From positions 767,545 through 831,544 of the forward strand of contig NZ_JACVPY010000002.1 of the NCBI RefSeq assembly GCF_018881635.1: DNA of 64,000 bases. The letters are read 5' to 3'. Source of the DNA: Polynucleobacter sp. UB-Piko-W3. Lineage in GTDB: Bacteria > Pseudomonadota > Gammaproteobacteria > Burkholderiales > Burkholderiaceae. Positions 39,366-48,505 of the stretch are shown here, piece after piece; position 1 is the stretch's first letter, and each line of letters begins with the position of its first letter. A program made the position numbers and the translations under genes. Below the pieces are notes generated by a model. It was not told where the DNA came from. It searched no databases and saw only the letters and a list, made by a program, of their open reading frames with translations.

Positions 39366-39935
39366 ATGGCATCAGCCCAAGAACTATCTGATTTTCTGAG
39401 CAGCATTGAGAAGCGCGCATTTAAGCAAGCGATCTATGCCGTCCGTGATGAAGACGCCGCCTTAGACATTGTTCAAGACGCCATGATCAAGTTGGCAGAA
39501 AAATACGGCGATAGGCCAGCTGCTGAACTTCCGCTGGTTTTCACTAGAATTTTGCAAAACCGCATTCATGACTGGTTTAGGCGCCAAAAGGTCCGAAATG
39601 CCTGGGTCACCCTGTTTTCAAACATGGGTAAGAAAACCGATGAAAACGATGATTTTGACCCTTTAGAGTCACTTTCAGCTCCAGACGACAGTGAAATTCA
39701 CCAAGATGGGGCTCAAAAGCTTGAACAGAGTCAGCTTTTACAGGCTTTGGAGTCAGAAATTGCTAAATTACCTGTACGTCAACGAGAAGCCTTCCTGATG
39801 CGTTATTGGGATGAGCTAAGTATTACTGAGACCGCTAAAGCAATGAGTTGCAGTGAAGGAAGTGTCAAAACCCATTGTTCTAGAGCCACACAAACCCTAG
39901 CTAAAGCATTGAAATTAAAAGGAATTACTCTGTGA
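39366..39935 (+). CDS. ECF-type RNA polymerase sigma factor
   Basis: The 189-residue protein has sigma region 2 (AVRDEDAALDIVQDAMIKLA, then TRILQNRIHDWFRRQK; about residues 17-77) and sigma region 4 (LPVRQREAFLMRYWDELSI and an HTH with CSEGSVKTHCSRA; about 130-180). An acidic linker of about 50 residues joins them. It lacks region 3, as ECF sigmas do. The following gene (DUF3619) starts inside its stop codon and encodes a single-pass membrane protein, an arrangement that recalls sigma/anti-sigma pairs. Promoter specificity is unknown. Confidence 0.88.
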   Translation: MASAQELSDFLSSIEKRAFKQAIYAVRDEDAALDIVQDAMIKLAEKYGDRPAAELPLVFTRILQNRIHDWFRRQKVRNAWVTLFSNMGKKTDENDDFDPLESLSAPDDSEIHQDGAQKLEQSQLLQALESEIAKLPVRQREAFLMRYWDELSITETAKAMSCSEGSVKTHCSRATQTLAKALKLKGITL

Positions 39936-40393
39936 AACACCTTAATGACCAACTTACCGAGACCCAAGCAGACCAATTTGGTCGTGCTAGCGCCGCCCTG
40001 CTGAGTCAGAGTACGCAGAATCTATCCGCTGGCATTAAAGACCGTCTCCATGCTGCCCGTATGAAGGCGCTTTCGGTCAGAAAAACAGAGAAAGTACTGG
40101 CTCAAAAACCAGCATTTGCTGGCATTGCCGGCAAATGGAATACTGGATCGAATGGAACGTGGGACACAGTAGGCTGGATAGCCCCACTAGTGGTCTTAGT
40201 TTTTGGACTCATTGGAATTGCCCAATGGCAAGATGATTCCCGTATTAACGATATCGCCGAAGTAGATGCAGCACTCTTGTCCGACGACGTCCCACCAGAT
40301 GCTTATGCAGATGGTGGCTTCTTAGCCTTTCTTAAAAATGGCCCTCTATCTGACTCTGGCAACGGCGCTTCAGACTCAGTGCAAAGCAAATAA
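39932..40393 (+). CDS. DUF3619 family membrane protein, possible anti-sigma factor
   Basis: The start is GTG and overlaps the sigma gene stop by 4 bases (GTGA), so the two are translationally coupled. The 153 residues have a cytoplasmic N-terminal part (about 1-80, resembling DUF3619: DRLHAARMKAL), one transmembrane helix (WIAPLVVLVFGLIGIAQW, about 88-107), and an acidic C-terminal tail, presumably periplasmic. The context and topology suggest that it could hold the sigma factor at the membrane. No zinc-binding anti-sigma motif is visible, so this is inference. Confidence 0.75.
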   Translation: MKHLNDQLTETQADQFGRASAALLSQSTQNLSAGIKDRLHAARMKALSVRKTEKVLAQKPAFAGIAGKWNTGSNGTWDTVGWIAPLVVLVFGLIGIAQWQDDSRINDIAEVDAALLSDDVPPDAYADGGFLAFLKNGPLSDSGNGASDSVQSK

Positions 40394-40407
40394 TTTAACA
40401 ACATTAG

Positions 40408-41025
40408 ATGTTACGTATACCGAAGTCATTCATCGCTAGCGCTTCTGTAGCGCTGGTAATGTGTGTGTTGGGCTCAAGCGTATCTAGTGCCGCAGCACAA
40501 ACTTCACCAAGTGCTACCGAAGGTAAGACTGCAGCGATTCCAGCAAAAAAACCTGATGGCACCTGGGAAAGCTTAAAGCCTTCGCAACAACAAATTCTGG
40601 CTCCACTAGAAAGTGATTGGGATTACATGCCTCCCGATAGCCGCAAGAAATGGATGCAAGTAGTTAATATCTACCCCAAGATGAGCGAGCAAGATCAACA
40701 GCGTTTGCAATCACGCATGGCTAGCTGGTCAAAGCTTTCTCAAAAAGAGCGTCGTATTGCCCGTGAAAATTATTTAAGTAGTTTGAAGTTTCCTGCCGAG
40801 AAAAAAGCAGAGGCCTGGACTGCTTATCAAAAACTCAGTGATGAAGAAAAGAAAAAATTGGTTGATGCACAAGCCAAGAAAAAGCCCAGTGCAATTAACG
40901 CCCCTACGCTACAGCAACGTTCAGTGAACCTCAGTGGTACTCCACCACCACCTACACCAAACCCCAGAAGCATACCGACCGCAGAAGCTCCGCCCGCTCC
41001 CGAAAGCGGTTCATCTAATAATTAG
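40408..41025 (+). CDS. DUF3106 domain protein, exported
   Basis: The 205-residue protein begins with a signal peptide (FIASASVALVMCVLGSSVSS, cleavage near AAAQ). The mature part has the DUF3106 repeats with conserved Trp and Leu (LKPSQQQILAPLESDWDYMP; WMQVVNIYPKMSEQDQQRLQ; MASWSKLSQKERRIARENYL), an architecture resembling helical periplasmic proteins such as CpxP-like stress chaperones. The C-terminus is Pro-rich and probably disordered. It is the third gene in the sigma-factor operon. The function is unknown; envelope sensing is a reasonable guess. Confidence 0.8.
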   Translation: MLRIPKSFIASASVALVMCVLGSSVSSAAAQTSPSATEGKTAAIPAKKPDGTWESLKPSQQQILAPLESDWDYMPPDSRKKWMQVVNIYPKMSEQDQQRLQSRMASWSKLSQKERRIARENYLSSLKFPAEKKAEAWTAYQKLSDEEKKKLVDAQAKKKPSAINAPTLQQRSVNLSGTPPPPTPNPRSIPTAEAPPAPESGSSNN

Positions 41026-41052
41026 ATTTTTAATTTTTCCTAAAGCAGCGTT

Positions 41053-41589
41053 ATGACTCCCGCTGAACTCAGCGCATTACCTTCTCCACAATTTTGGCGC
41101 CGTGTTTCATGCTGCTTGTATGAACAACTTGTGCTGCTTGGAGTAATTGCCCTAACTTTTTTAGTCCCCAATCTTGCTCTAGGTGTTTTGTTTGGAGTGT
41201 CTTTACCAAGTTGGCTAAGCTTTTTGTATCTCTATGGTGTCTTAGGAATTTACTTTGTTTGGTATTGGACAAAGTCTGGCCAAACCTTGGCGATGCAAAC
41301 CTGGCGCATTCGTATGATTGATCAACAGGGTCGCACCCTTAAAAGACGTCAAGCTCTATTGCGCTATCTTTACGGCTCTCTCTGGGTCATACCTTGTGTT
41401 CTATTGCAGTGGGCTTTTCATTTAGAGCAATGGCACATTATTGAAATGCTCTTTGCAGTAGCCCTCTTTTTTTGGCCGCTCACGATTTATTTAGACCGCA
41501 AAGATCCGAAGCAACGCCAGGCTTTAAGCGATCGTTTTGCAGGCACTCGCCTCGTGGAACTACCTAAAAACTCAGTAACTCTCTCTTAA
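41053..41589 (+). CDS. RDD family membrane protein
   Basis: The 178-residue integral membrane protein has the RDD signature region at its start (FWRRVSCCLYEQLVLLGVIA; the usual R-D-D is altered here to R with Y-E in the first helix) and a later conserved KSGQTLAMQTWRIRMIDQQG loop. It has three to four hydrophobic helices. Family members have been linked with ion transport or with envelope stress, but most have no known function. It ends the sigma-DUF3619-DUF3106 cluster and its last 18 bases overlap the end of the convergent permease gene. Confidence 0.82.
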   Translation: MTPAELSALPSPQFWRRVSCCLYEQLVLLGVIALTFLVPNLALGVLFGVSLPSWLSFLYLYGVLGIYFVWYWTKSGQTLAMQTWRIRMIDQQGRTLKRRQALLRYLYGSLWVIPCVLLQWAFHLEQWHIIEMLFAVALFFWPLTIYLDRKDPKQRQALSDRFAGTRLVELPKNSVTLS

Positions 41590-44055
41590 GCATTCAATCG
41601 CAGTAGCACCCTGAATTTTTTGACCAAAGCGATAGCCTGCAGCTAGGCAGGCAATGACACCAAAAATAATTCCCATAAAGATCGCCTGTGCAAAGGCATT
41701 AAATTCAATCTCCATGACGTAGCGCCCTAAGGCCCAGGCAGCTGCTCCGGCTGCAAGCCCAGCTAAGGTGCCAGCAACCAAACCAATAACCAGTAGCTCA
41801 ACGCGAGCAATGCTCGCCAATGTGCTTCGCGATGCGCCTATTGCCTTTAACAATGCAGCATTTCTAAAGCGCTCATCTTGAGTGGCAGAAATTGCAGCTA
41901 TAAGCACTAACACTGCTGCAGCAATCGTAAATGCAAACAATAAGCCCAATGCAGCAGAGAGTTTATTCAAGACATCTTGTATCTGCTTTAAAGAAGCTGA
42001 TACATCGACGACCGTGAGGTTGGGATAAGCTTGACTCACCCTAAAATCAAGAGCCTCTTGCTCTGGGGCTTGATAGTAGGAAGTAATCCAAGAATGTGGC
42101 AAGGTACTTAATTGGGAAGGCGGCATGATCACAAAGAAATTGACCCGCATCGATCCCCAATCCAATTTACGCAGTGAAGTAATGGGCGCAGTAATTTTCT
42201 CGCCTGCCACCTCAAAAGTGAGTTGATCACCCATCTTGAGCTTTAAGTTTTTAGCGATGCCGATTTCCATGGAGATTTGCGGGCTATCACCAATGATCCA
42301 TTTACCCTCAGTAATGCGGTTACCTGCTGGCAACTGATCGGTATAGGAGAGATTAAATTCCCGATCTACTAAGCGCTTGGCGTTATCTTCCACGAAGTCA
42401 TTAGGAGAAATATTGCGCTCATTGATTGCAGTCAAACGTCCTCGTACCATCGGATAAAATTCTGGTGTTGGCACACCAGCATTCACGAGCGACTGAGTAA
42501 TATCTGCTTTTTGCTCACCCTGCACATTAATCATGAAGCGATTAGGCGCATCTGCTGGGATGTTGCCCTGCCATGTATTGAGCAGGTCTTGCCGTAATAA
42601 CAAGATCATCAATAGCGCCATTAAGGCAATGCCTAGCGAGGTGATTTGCATCACTGCAAAGCCAGAACGCCTACTTTGTACGGTGATTGCAAAACGAATA
42701 GCAAAATTCTTAGTCTGAATTCGGGCGAGAAGTTTTAATACTAGCCAAGAAATTCCAGAAAAAACAACGATCGCACTACCAAAACTCAGGGCCGCCCAAA
42801 ATGCTAACTTCCAATCTCTTGCTGCAAGCGCAATTAAAGTCGCAGCAGTACCTAAGCCACAAATAGCAACCCAAATAGAAGAACGATTGATACCTTCAAA
42901 CTCTTTACGAATGAGTCGTATCGGCGACACCTGGACCAATGCAAATAGCGGTGGCCCAGCAAAGCCAATCAATAAAAACCAAGCAAAGAGCGAGCTCCAC
43001 ACAATCGGCCAGATTGACACACTAGGCAAGCTCGTCAAAATTAAATTACCTAATAAGAAAGTGAGCGCCAATTGCACCAAATAGCCAAAAGCTGAGCCTA
43101 AGGCGGCAGCAAAGATCCCTAAACTGAGAATCGTGGTGATTTGTTTTTTCAGAATGATGGTTGAAGTAGCGCCAAAGCATTTGAGAACTGCGCAACCATC
43201 GGCTTGTTTGAGTGAGTAACGGCGCGCCGACAAGGCAATCGCTACGGCGGCAACCATAGCCGTTAAGACCGCTATTAAAGATAGGAAACGCTCAGCTCGC
43301 TCCAAGGTCTTTCGCATCACAGGCTGGGCATTTTCTAAAGTCTCAATCCGTAAACCGCGCAAGCCTTCAGAATCGATATAGTTCTTTACCCATTTCTCAT
43401 ATGACTGAACCTGCTCGTCGGTCCCAGCAAGAAGTAATCGATAAGTCACCCTACTGCCAAGACCAATCAATCCGGTTGCTGGTAAATCATCTAAGGACAT
43501 CATGACGCGAGGAGCAAAGTTCATAAACCCTGCGCCACGATCAATTTCGCGTTCAAGTACACCAGCAATCAGAAAAGTCTTCTGCCCTAGACTCATTTGA
43601 TCACCAAGCTTTGCTTGCAAACTGGCTAACATTACTGGATCAATCCAAACGGATCCTGCTGGTGGCCCAGAGTTCAAAGTGGCATTGCTAGACTGAACCT
43701 GGAGTGCGCCTCGTAAGGGATATAGAGAACTGACTGCTTTCAAAGAGGCTAACTTACTACGCGTCCCAACGCTTGCCATACTGGGGAACACGATGGTTTG
43801 CGCCACCTGCAAATCTCTGCTTTTCGCCTCAATCAGAAAACGCTCTGGCAATGGTTGGTCCGCCACAATCAGCACATCAGAGGCCAGCAATTGGCGAGCG
43901 TCAAACTGAAACGCCCTTTGCATCCGGTCAGCCAAGAAGCTGACGCTAGATAAAGCAGTCACTGAAAGTGTGAGTGCTACAAATAACCAGGCTAGCTCAT
44001 GAGAGCGCAACTCCTGTTTTAAACCCCGCAGGAAGCTCACTAAGGACTGCTTCAA
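41572..44055 (-). CDS. FtsX-family ABC transporter permease (YbbP-like)
   Basis: The 827-residue inner-membrane protein has the two-module layout of YbbP/LolE-type permeases: an N-terminal helix near 25-45, a large periplasmic domain, an FtsX helix triplet around 265-375, two more helices near 395-440, a second periplasmic domain, and a final triplet (about 700-815). Such proteins work with an ATPase in mechanotransmission or lipoprotein/lipid handling. No YbbA-like ATPase gene adjoins it; the only nearby ATPase is the MCE-system protein, which is of another class. It overlaps the SDR gene by 4 bases. Confidence 0.85.
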   Translation of the reverse strand: MKQSLVSFLRGLKQELRSHELAWLFVALTLSVTALSSVSFLADRMQRAFQFDARQLLASDVLIVADQPLPERFLIEAKSRDLQVAQTIVFPSMASVGTRSKLASLKAVSSLYPLRGALQVQSSNATLNSGPPAGSVWIDPVMLASLQAKLGDQMSLGQKTFLIAGVLEREIDRGAGFMNFAPRVMMSLDDLPATGLIGLGSRVTYRLLLAGTDEQVQSYEKWVKNYIDSEGLRGLRIETLENAQPVMRKTLERAERFLSLIAVLTAMVAAVAIALSARRYSLKQADGCAVLKCFGATSTIILKKQITTILSLGIFAAALGSAFGYLVQLALTFLLGNLILTSLPSVSIWPIVWSSLFAWFLLIGFAGPPLFALVQVSPIRLIRKEFEGINRSSIWVAICGLGTAATLIALAARDWKLAFWAALSFGSAIVVFSGISWLVLKLLARIQTKNFAIRFAITVQSRRSGFAVMQITSLGIALMALLMILLLRQDLLNTWQGNIPADAPNRFMINVQGEQKADITQSLVNAGVPTPEFYPMVRGRLTAINERNISPNDFVEDNAKRLVDREFNLSYTDQLPAGNRITEGKWIIGDSPQISMEIGIAKNLKLKMGDQLTFEVAGEKITAPITSLRKLDWGSMRVNFFVIMPPSQLSTLPHSWITSYYQAPEQEALDFRVSQAYPNLTVVDVSASLKQIQDVLNKLSAALGLLFAFTIAAAVLVLIAAISATQDERFRNAALLKAIGASRSTLASIARVELLVIGLVAGTLAGLAAGAAAWALGRYVMEIEFNAFAQAIFMGIIFGVIACLAAGYRFGQKIQGATAIECLRESY

Positions 44056-44837
44056 ATTGCCTGTGTCTGGCCGCCGTCTATGCGCATGACAGTGCCAGTA
44101 ATAAAGGATGCGTTTTGACTAGCTAAAAAGGCTGCGGCATCGCCATACTCTTTAGGGTCACCGTAACGACCCACCGGAATCTGCCTCAAGCTTGCCTTCA
44201 CAACCTCTTCATAAGAAGTGCTTTCACGCTTTGCCCTTGCCTCATCCAATTGACGTAGGCGATCTGTTGCGACACGCCCTGGCATGATGATGTTCACGGT
44301 AATGCCTTCGTGAGCCACTTCTGCAGCCAATGTTTTGGACCACGCCAGTAAAGCTGCGCGCAAGGTATTAGAGATCGCTAAATTTTTAATCGGGGCAATG
44401 GCACCTGAAGTAGTACTCGTAATAATGCGGCCCCATTGACGCTGACGCATGCCAGGTAAAACACGATCAGTAATCGCAATGAGGGATAGAACCATATCGT
44501 TAAAGCTTTTTTGCCAGAGCGCAGGATCCTGTCCAGCAGCGGGCGTTGGCGGCGGTCCACCGGTATTGTTAATCAAGATATCAATTGGACCAAGCTCTTT
44601 TTCTACCTTCGAAACCAGACTATCAATTACAGATGCATCAGAGAGATCCCAGTTCAATGCTAGGGCAGTACCACCAGCAGCTTGTATCAGTTCAACTGAT
44701 TTTTGTAAGCCCTCTGGACTACGGCCAGTAACAGCAACCTTGACGCCCTCTCGCGCCAATGAGACCGCCATTGCTTGACCCAAACCACGGCTAGATGCCA
44801 TGACCAATGCGACTTTGCCTTTGATTCCTAAATCCAT
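44052..44837 (-). CDS. SDR-family protein lacking the catalytic Tyr-Lys pair
   Basis: The 261 residues have the Rossmann start GKVALVMASSRGLGQAMA (TGxxxGxG form altered to ASSRGLG) and the NNTGGPP strand. At the usual YxxxK position the sequence reads ISNTLRAALLAW, so S156 replaces Tyr and R160 replaces Lys. This matches a known atypical branch of the beta-ketoacyl-ACP-reductase-like SDRs. The C-terminus is ordinary (FITGTVMRIDGGQ). It may bind NAD(P) without normal dehydrogenase chemistry. It lies 44 bases after the MCE lipoprotein gene and overlaps the FtsX-type permease gene. Confidence 0.85.
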   Translation of the reverse strand: MDLGIKGKVALVMASSRGLGQAMAVSLAREGVKVAVTGRSPEGLQKSVELIQAAGGTALALNWDLSDASVIDSLVSKVEKELGPIDILINNTGGPPPTPAAGQDPALWQKSFNDMVLSLIAITDRVLPGMRQRQWGRIITSTTSGAIAPIKNLAISNTLRAALLAWSKTLAAEVAHEGITVNIIMPGRVATDRLRQLDEARAKRESTSYEEVVKASLRQIPVGRYGDPKEYGDAAAFLASQNASFITGTVMRIDGGQTQAI

Positions 44838-44881
44838 ATCATCTCCTAAACTGCTATTGATAGATACTGCTTATCTTAATC

Positions 44882-45508
44882 TTAATGCCCTAAGGGCTTA
44901 GGCAGATTAGCAGCATATTTATCGAGCTGAACCTCATACTCCTTAAAGATCTCAGCAAGAGCCTGCTGCTGACCCAATACTAATGCCGCAGGCGTATTGT
45001 CTTTGAGCGTAATCCGCTTGGTATAGCGATTACTACCAATCATAGGATTGACCTTGCCACCATTTTCTATAGTCAAGAAAAACTCCATACTGACTACTGC
45101 CTCTGGTCTTACTCGGTAGTCACCATAGAACTCATTGACGGTAGCTTGCAAGGTGTAATACGGAAAGAAGGTATTGCTCTGCCCTACAGCAGCAGAGAAA
45201 ATACCAGACTGATTAATCCACTGGCGCTCCGCATTTGAAATCATTTCGGCAGGTAGCGCTGTATAGACGTTATAAAAATCTTTTTCAAAACGCTGGTCGC
45301 CTAAGCGATACACCAAAGATCTCCCATCGTATGGTGCAGCTACAGAAACAGGGCCAATCTTAAGCCAATAGCTTGTGCGATTCTTCAAAGGTGGGCCACT
45401 GCGCTCAGGATTGATCATATAACTGGCTGGAGTCACGGGGGCGCGGGTTGGTAGTGAGCAGGCAAATAGGCTCAAGACTAGGGTAGTTATCAGAATGCGC
45501 TTCATCAT
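44882..45508 (-). CDS. ABC-type transport auxiliary lipoprotein (PqiC-like)
   Basis: The 208-residue protein has a lipoprotein signal (LITTLVLSLFACSLP, lipidated cysteine near residue 17) and the ABC_trans_aux fold typical of PqiC-like partners of MCE systems (segments SYWLKIGPVSVAAPYDGRSL and GVIYAL-like strands). It is probably anchored in the outer membrane, receiving lipid from or handing lipid to the MCE protein. The start overlaps the mlaD-like gene by 4 bases. Either of the two Met codons at the start may be used. Confidence 0.82.
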   Translation of the reverse strand: MMKRILITTLVLSLFACSLPTRAPVTPASYMINPERSGPPLKNRTSYWLKIGPVSVAAPYDGRSLVYRLGDQRFEKDFYNVYTALPAEMISNAERQWINQSGIFSAAVGQSNTFFPYYTLQATVNEFYGDYRVRPEAVVSMEFFLTIENGGKVNPMIGSNRYTKRITLKDNTPAALVLGQQQALAEIFKEYEVQLDKYAANLPKPLGH

Positions 45509-46437
45509 TTTTGGACTCCAGATTGTCCTTGCGTGCCATTCATTGGTAGCACGATTTTCGGCGGAGGCTCACCCCATATCAAGCTCGATGGAGATTGGCT
45601 AGCTATACGACTAAATTCATTGAGATTCTCAGTAGTTTGCTTGAGATTTTCAATCGTCGCACCTGTATCCCCCTGAATACTCGCCACAGTTTGACGCAAT
45701 GACACAATTGTGCCAATCAATTCACGCATCAAAATATTGAGCTCATCCTTATCGGTCACTTTAGCAATCCGCTCGATGATGACGTTTAAGGATTGAACAG
45801 ACCGGACAAGACCTTCGTTACCCTTACCATCACCTGCCATCAGTGTATTTAGATTAACTAATAGTGAGTCGAACTTTTTCTGAGTGCCTTCAAAGTCTGC
45901 ATGATTTAGCGTAGAAACAAATTTTTGCATTCCAGAAATAATTTCGTCAGCTTGATTTGGGAGGGATGGAATAACAGGATCTGCCGGCTTCCAGCTATAG
46001 GAGAGCGGACTATAGTCAGAAGGCGCATTTGAGAAATCAAACTCAACATAATTAACGCCTGTAATACCCATCGACCTGACACGGGCGCGTAAATTATTTT
46101 TAGCAAACTCTGCAATTTGGTCCTCAGTTACCTTGTCACCAAAGATTTGCATACGAATTACTACGTACTGAAGACGTTTCTCAAATGGAACATCTTTCTC
46201 GTAGATATCACCAGAGAGCCCAACCAAAGTGACTTGACCAATCTTTACACCCCTAAAGCGCACTGCAGCCCCAGTATCCAATCCGGTAACTGATTGCTTT
46301 AGGTAGGTTTCCACCATAAAGGATTTCTTAAAGAGTTGCCCGGAACCGAATATGAGAATGACGGCAACTAAAACTCCGATTGCAGCGAGCACAAACACAC
46401 CGAGACGGAAATAATTAGGATTTGAGTTATTGCTCAT
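45505..46437 (-). CDS. MCE (MlaD-like) lipid-binding protein
   Basis: This periplasmic lipid-shuttle subunit of an MCE transporter has 310 residues. A single N-terminal anchor (LGVFVLAAIGVLVAVILIFG, about 11-30) precedes the MCE domain (about 38-120; VTGLDTGAAVRFRGVKIGQV). A long helical C-terminal part (about 165-285) resembles the extended MCE tunnels rather than the short E. coli MlaD (183). It overlaps both neighbours by 4 bases (ATGA), so subunit translation is coupled. Confidence 0.88.
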   Translation of the reverse strand: MSNNSNPNYFRLGVFVLAAIGVLVAVILIFGSGQLFKKSFMVETYLKQSVTGLDTGAAVRFRGVKIGQVTLVGLSGDIYEKDVPFEKRLQYVVIRMQIFGDKVTEDQIAEFAKNNLRARVRSMGITGVNYVEFDFSNAPSDYSPLSYSWKPADPVIPSLPNQADEIISGMQKFVSTLNHADFEGTQKKFDSLLVNLNTLMAGDGKGNEGLVRSVQSLNVIIERIAKVTDKDELNILMRELIGTIVSLRQTVASIQGDTGATIENLKQTTENLNEFSRIASQSPSSLIWGEPPPKIVLPMNGTQGQSGVQK

Positions 46438-47210
46438 GCTGCGTCCTTACTCATAATGCGATTAAAAAATTGATGTACTCGAGGATCTTTGCTGGTATCC
46501 CTCAACACCTTTGGGTCACCCTCGGCGATCATGCCTTTGGCGCCCTTGTCTAACATAATGACTTTATCTGCTATTGCATAAATACTCGCCAGCTCATGCG
46601 ACACAATCACGAAAGTAATACCTAAATTTCTAGATAAGTCTTGAATAGTGCTATCTAAATCAGCAGAAGTAATGGGGTCTAAACCAGCTGAAGGCTCATC
46701 TAAGAAGAGAATTTTTGGATCTAAGGCCATAGCCCTGGCAATGGCTGCACGCTTTTGCATACCGCCGCTAATTTCACTAGGCATGTAAGACTCGTAAGGT
46801 AATAAACCAACGAGATCGAGCTTACAGCGAGCCAGCAGATTCATCTGATCATCGGTAAGTTGGGTGTATTCCTGCATAAATAATGTCACGTTATCTAACA
46901 GATTCATAGAGCCAAATAAGGCACCCTGCTGATACATCACCCCAAAGCTGGTCATAATTCTTTGACGATCAGCCCCCTGCGCCCTTGTAATGTTTTGGCC
47001 CTCTATCAGCACATCGCCGGCTAAAGGTTGATACAAGCCAAAGAGATTTTTCAGCAAACTCGATTTACCACAACCAGAGCCACCCAAGATCACAAATATT
47101 TCACCATTATTCACCGTGAAATTAAGGTTCTGCATCAGTACGGTTGAGCCATAGCCTACCGTCAGGTTTTGTACCTCAATCGCAGGGCCGGTATTGTTTA
47201 TTGCGCTCAT
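46434..47210 (-). CDS. MlaF-like ABC transporter ATP-binding protein
   Basis: This is the ATPase of the MCE lipid transporter. The 258 residues have Walker A GGSGCGKSS near 45, signature EISGGMQKRAAIARA, Walker B ILFLDEPSAGLD, and the switch histidine in FVIVSHELAS. The GGMQKR form of the signature is typical of MCE-associated ATPases. It is joined at the start codon with the mlaE-like gene (one shared base). Confidence 0.93.
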   Translation of the reverse strand: MSAINNTGPAIEVQNLTVGYGSTVLMQNLNFTVNNGEIFVILGGSGCGKSSLLKNLFGLYQPLAGDVLIEGQNITRAQGADRQRIMTSFGVMYQQGALFGSMNLLDNVTLFMQEYTQLTDDQMNLLARCKLDLVGLLPYESYMPSEISGGMQKRAAIARAMALDPKILFLDEPSAGLDPITSADLDSTIQDLSRNLGITFVIVSHELASIYAIADKVIMLDKGAKGMIAEGDPKVLRDTSKDPRVHQFFNRIMSKDAA

Positions 47211-48373
47211 CAGAACCCTGTCTTATAAGAAATATAAGCAAAGACACCGTCTACCAGGACGATCAAGACAATACTACTCACAACTGCACGCGTAGCTGAT
47301 ATACCCACTGCCGCCGCACCAGTGCCCGTTTGCATGCCGCGTAAACATCCAACGGCAGAAATTACGACTCCAAATAAGGTGGCCTTGATCAGTCCAGAGC
47401 CAATATCTTCAATCGTGACTATCTGCAGCATCCCGTTCCAAAAATTAATGAATGGAATGTCGTATGCCAGCATGGTGATCATCGAGGCGAAAATGCTCAC
47501 GATGTCAGCATACAAAGTTAACACCGGCATGACCAAAATTCCGGCGAGGACGCGAGGCACCACCAAGAAGCGAATTGGGCTTAGGCCACCGCTCACTAAA
47601 GCATCGACTTCACTATTCACGGTCATCGTACCAATCTCAGCAGCAAATGCTGCTGATGAGCGACCAGCAAGCAAGATAGCCGTGACGAGAGGCCCCATCT
47701 CACGCACAATACCGAGGGCCGCTATAGGACCAACAAAAGAAACGGCGCCGAACTGTTTCATACCAATAGCTGCTTGAAAAGATAAGATGACGCCAATTAA
47801 GAAGGACACCAGACCAACAATGGGTAAGGCAGCAATACCCGCCTGAACAGCTGCATTAACAAAATCGCTCCAACGCACTTGTTTGACATTGCGCACTGAC
47901 CAAATCAAATCTGCAGACAGATGTCCGGTAAATGTGATTAAGCCTTTTGCATCATCGATTAAATTTTGCGCCGCCATTCCAGTGCTAACTACAAAACCTC
48001 TTTTGGGGCTGACTACGGGAACTGGGAATAAATTTGAGATGGGATCAAATTCTTTTAGCAACGGCTGATATCGGGAATCTAATCCTACTACTGAAAATGT
48101 GCCGCCAGCTTTTTTTTGGGCCTCTTCTAGGTCAATTAAAAAAGCAATACCTGAGCCATCCAATGAAGAAATACCAGAAGCATCAAATGTTAAGGAATGG
48201 CTTCCTGGTTTCTTTAGCCACTCGTCTTGCGCAGACCGTATTTGGGTCCATGTATTTGCCAGTGAATAGACATCCACTTTGCCAGTAATCACAATTTTTG
48301 CTGTAGCCGAGTCGACCGCTACCCACTTCGCAATGGAAGTATCAGCGCTGGGGCTGTCTATTTTGGTGGGCAT
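47210..48373 (-). CDS. MlaE-family permease with N-terminal STAS domain
   Basis: This permease of the MCE lipid system has a fused N-terminal STAS domain (about 15-120; LTFDASGISSLDGSGIAFL), which in E. coli is the separate protein MlaB. The MlaE domain follows (about 150-387; GLVSFLIGVILSFQAAIGMKQFG; AAEIGTMTVNSEVDALVSGG) with five to six helices. I start at the ATG at 48373; a TTG at 48382 would add three residues, and no clear Shine-Dalgarno supports either. It is the first gene of the operon that runs on through the ATPase, MCE protein, lipoprotein, SDR and permease. Confidence 0.9.
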   Translation of the reverse strand: MPTKIDSPSADTSIAKWVAVDSATAKIVITGKVDVYSLANTWTQIRSAQDEWLKKPGSHSLTFDASGISSLDGSGIAFLIDLEEAQKKAGGTFSVVGLDSRYQPLLKEFDPISNLFPVPVVSPKRGFVVSTGMAAQNLIDDAKGLITFTGHLSADLIWSVRNVKQVRWSDFVNAAVQAGIAALPIVGLVSFLIGVILSFQAAIGMKQFGAVSFVGPIAALGIVREMGPLVTAILLAGRSSAAFAAEIGTMTVNSEVDALVSGGLSPIRFLVVPRVLAGILVMPVLTLYADIVSIFASMITMLAYDIPFINFWNGMLQIVTIEDIGSGLIKATLFGVVISAVGCLRGMQTGTGAAAVGISATRAVVSSIVLIVLVDGVFAYISYKTGF

Positions 48374-48468
48374 TGTCAGCAAAAAGGGTTTTATTAGGGT
48401 TATTTAGCAGAACTTGAAATGATCTTATCCCAACTATAAGGGATGCTGGTGATGGCTTGATGAATATG

Positions 48469-48498
48469 AAAAGGGCCCAGTTTTTCAACTAGGCCCTC
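48469..48498 (-). terminator. Terminator downstream of the tRNA-Arg site
   Basis: The arms AGGGCC-x-AGTT (48472-48482) and AACT-x-GGCCCT (48487-48497) pair with one internal mismatch. On the minus strand the stem is followed by TTTTC. It lies 8 bases beyond the tRNA CCA end and presumably terminated the original tRNA transcript. Confidence 0.75.
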
Positions 48499-48505
48499 AA
48501 TGAGA

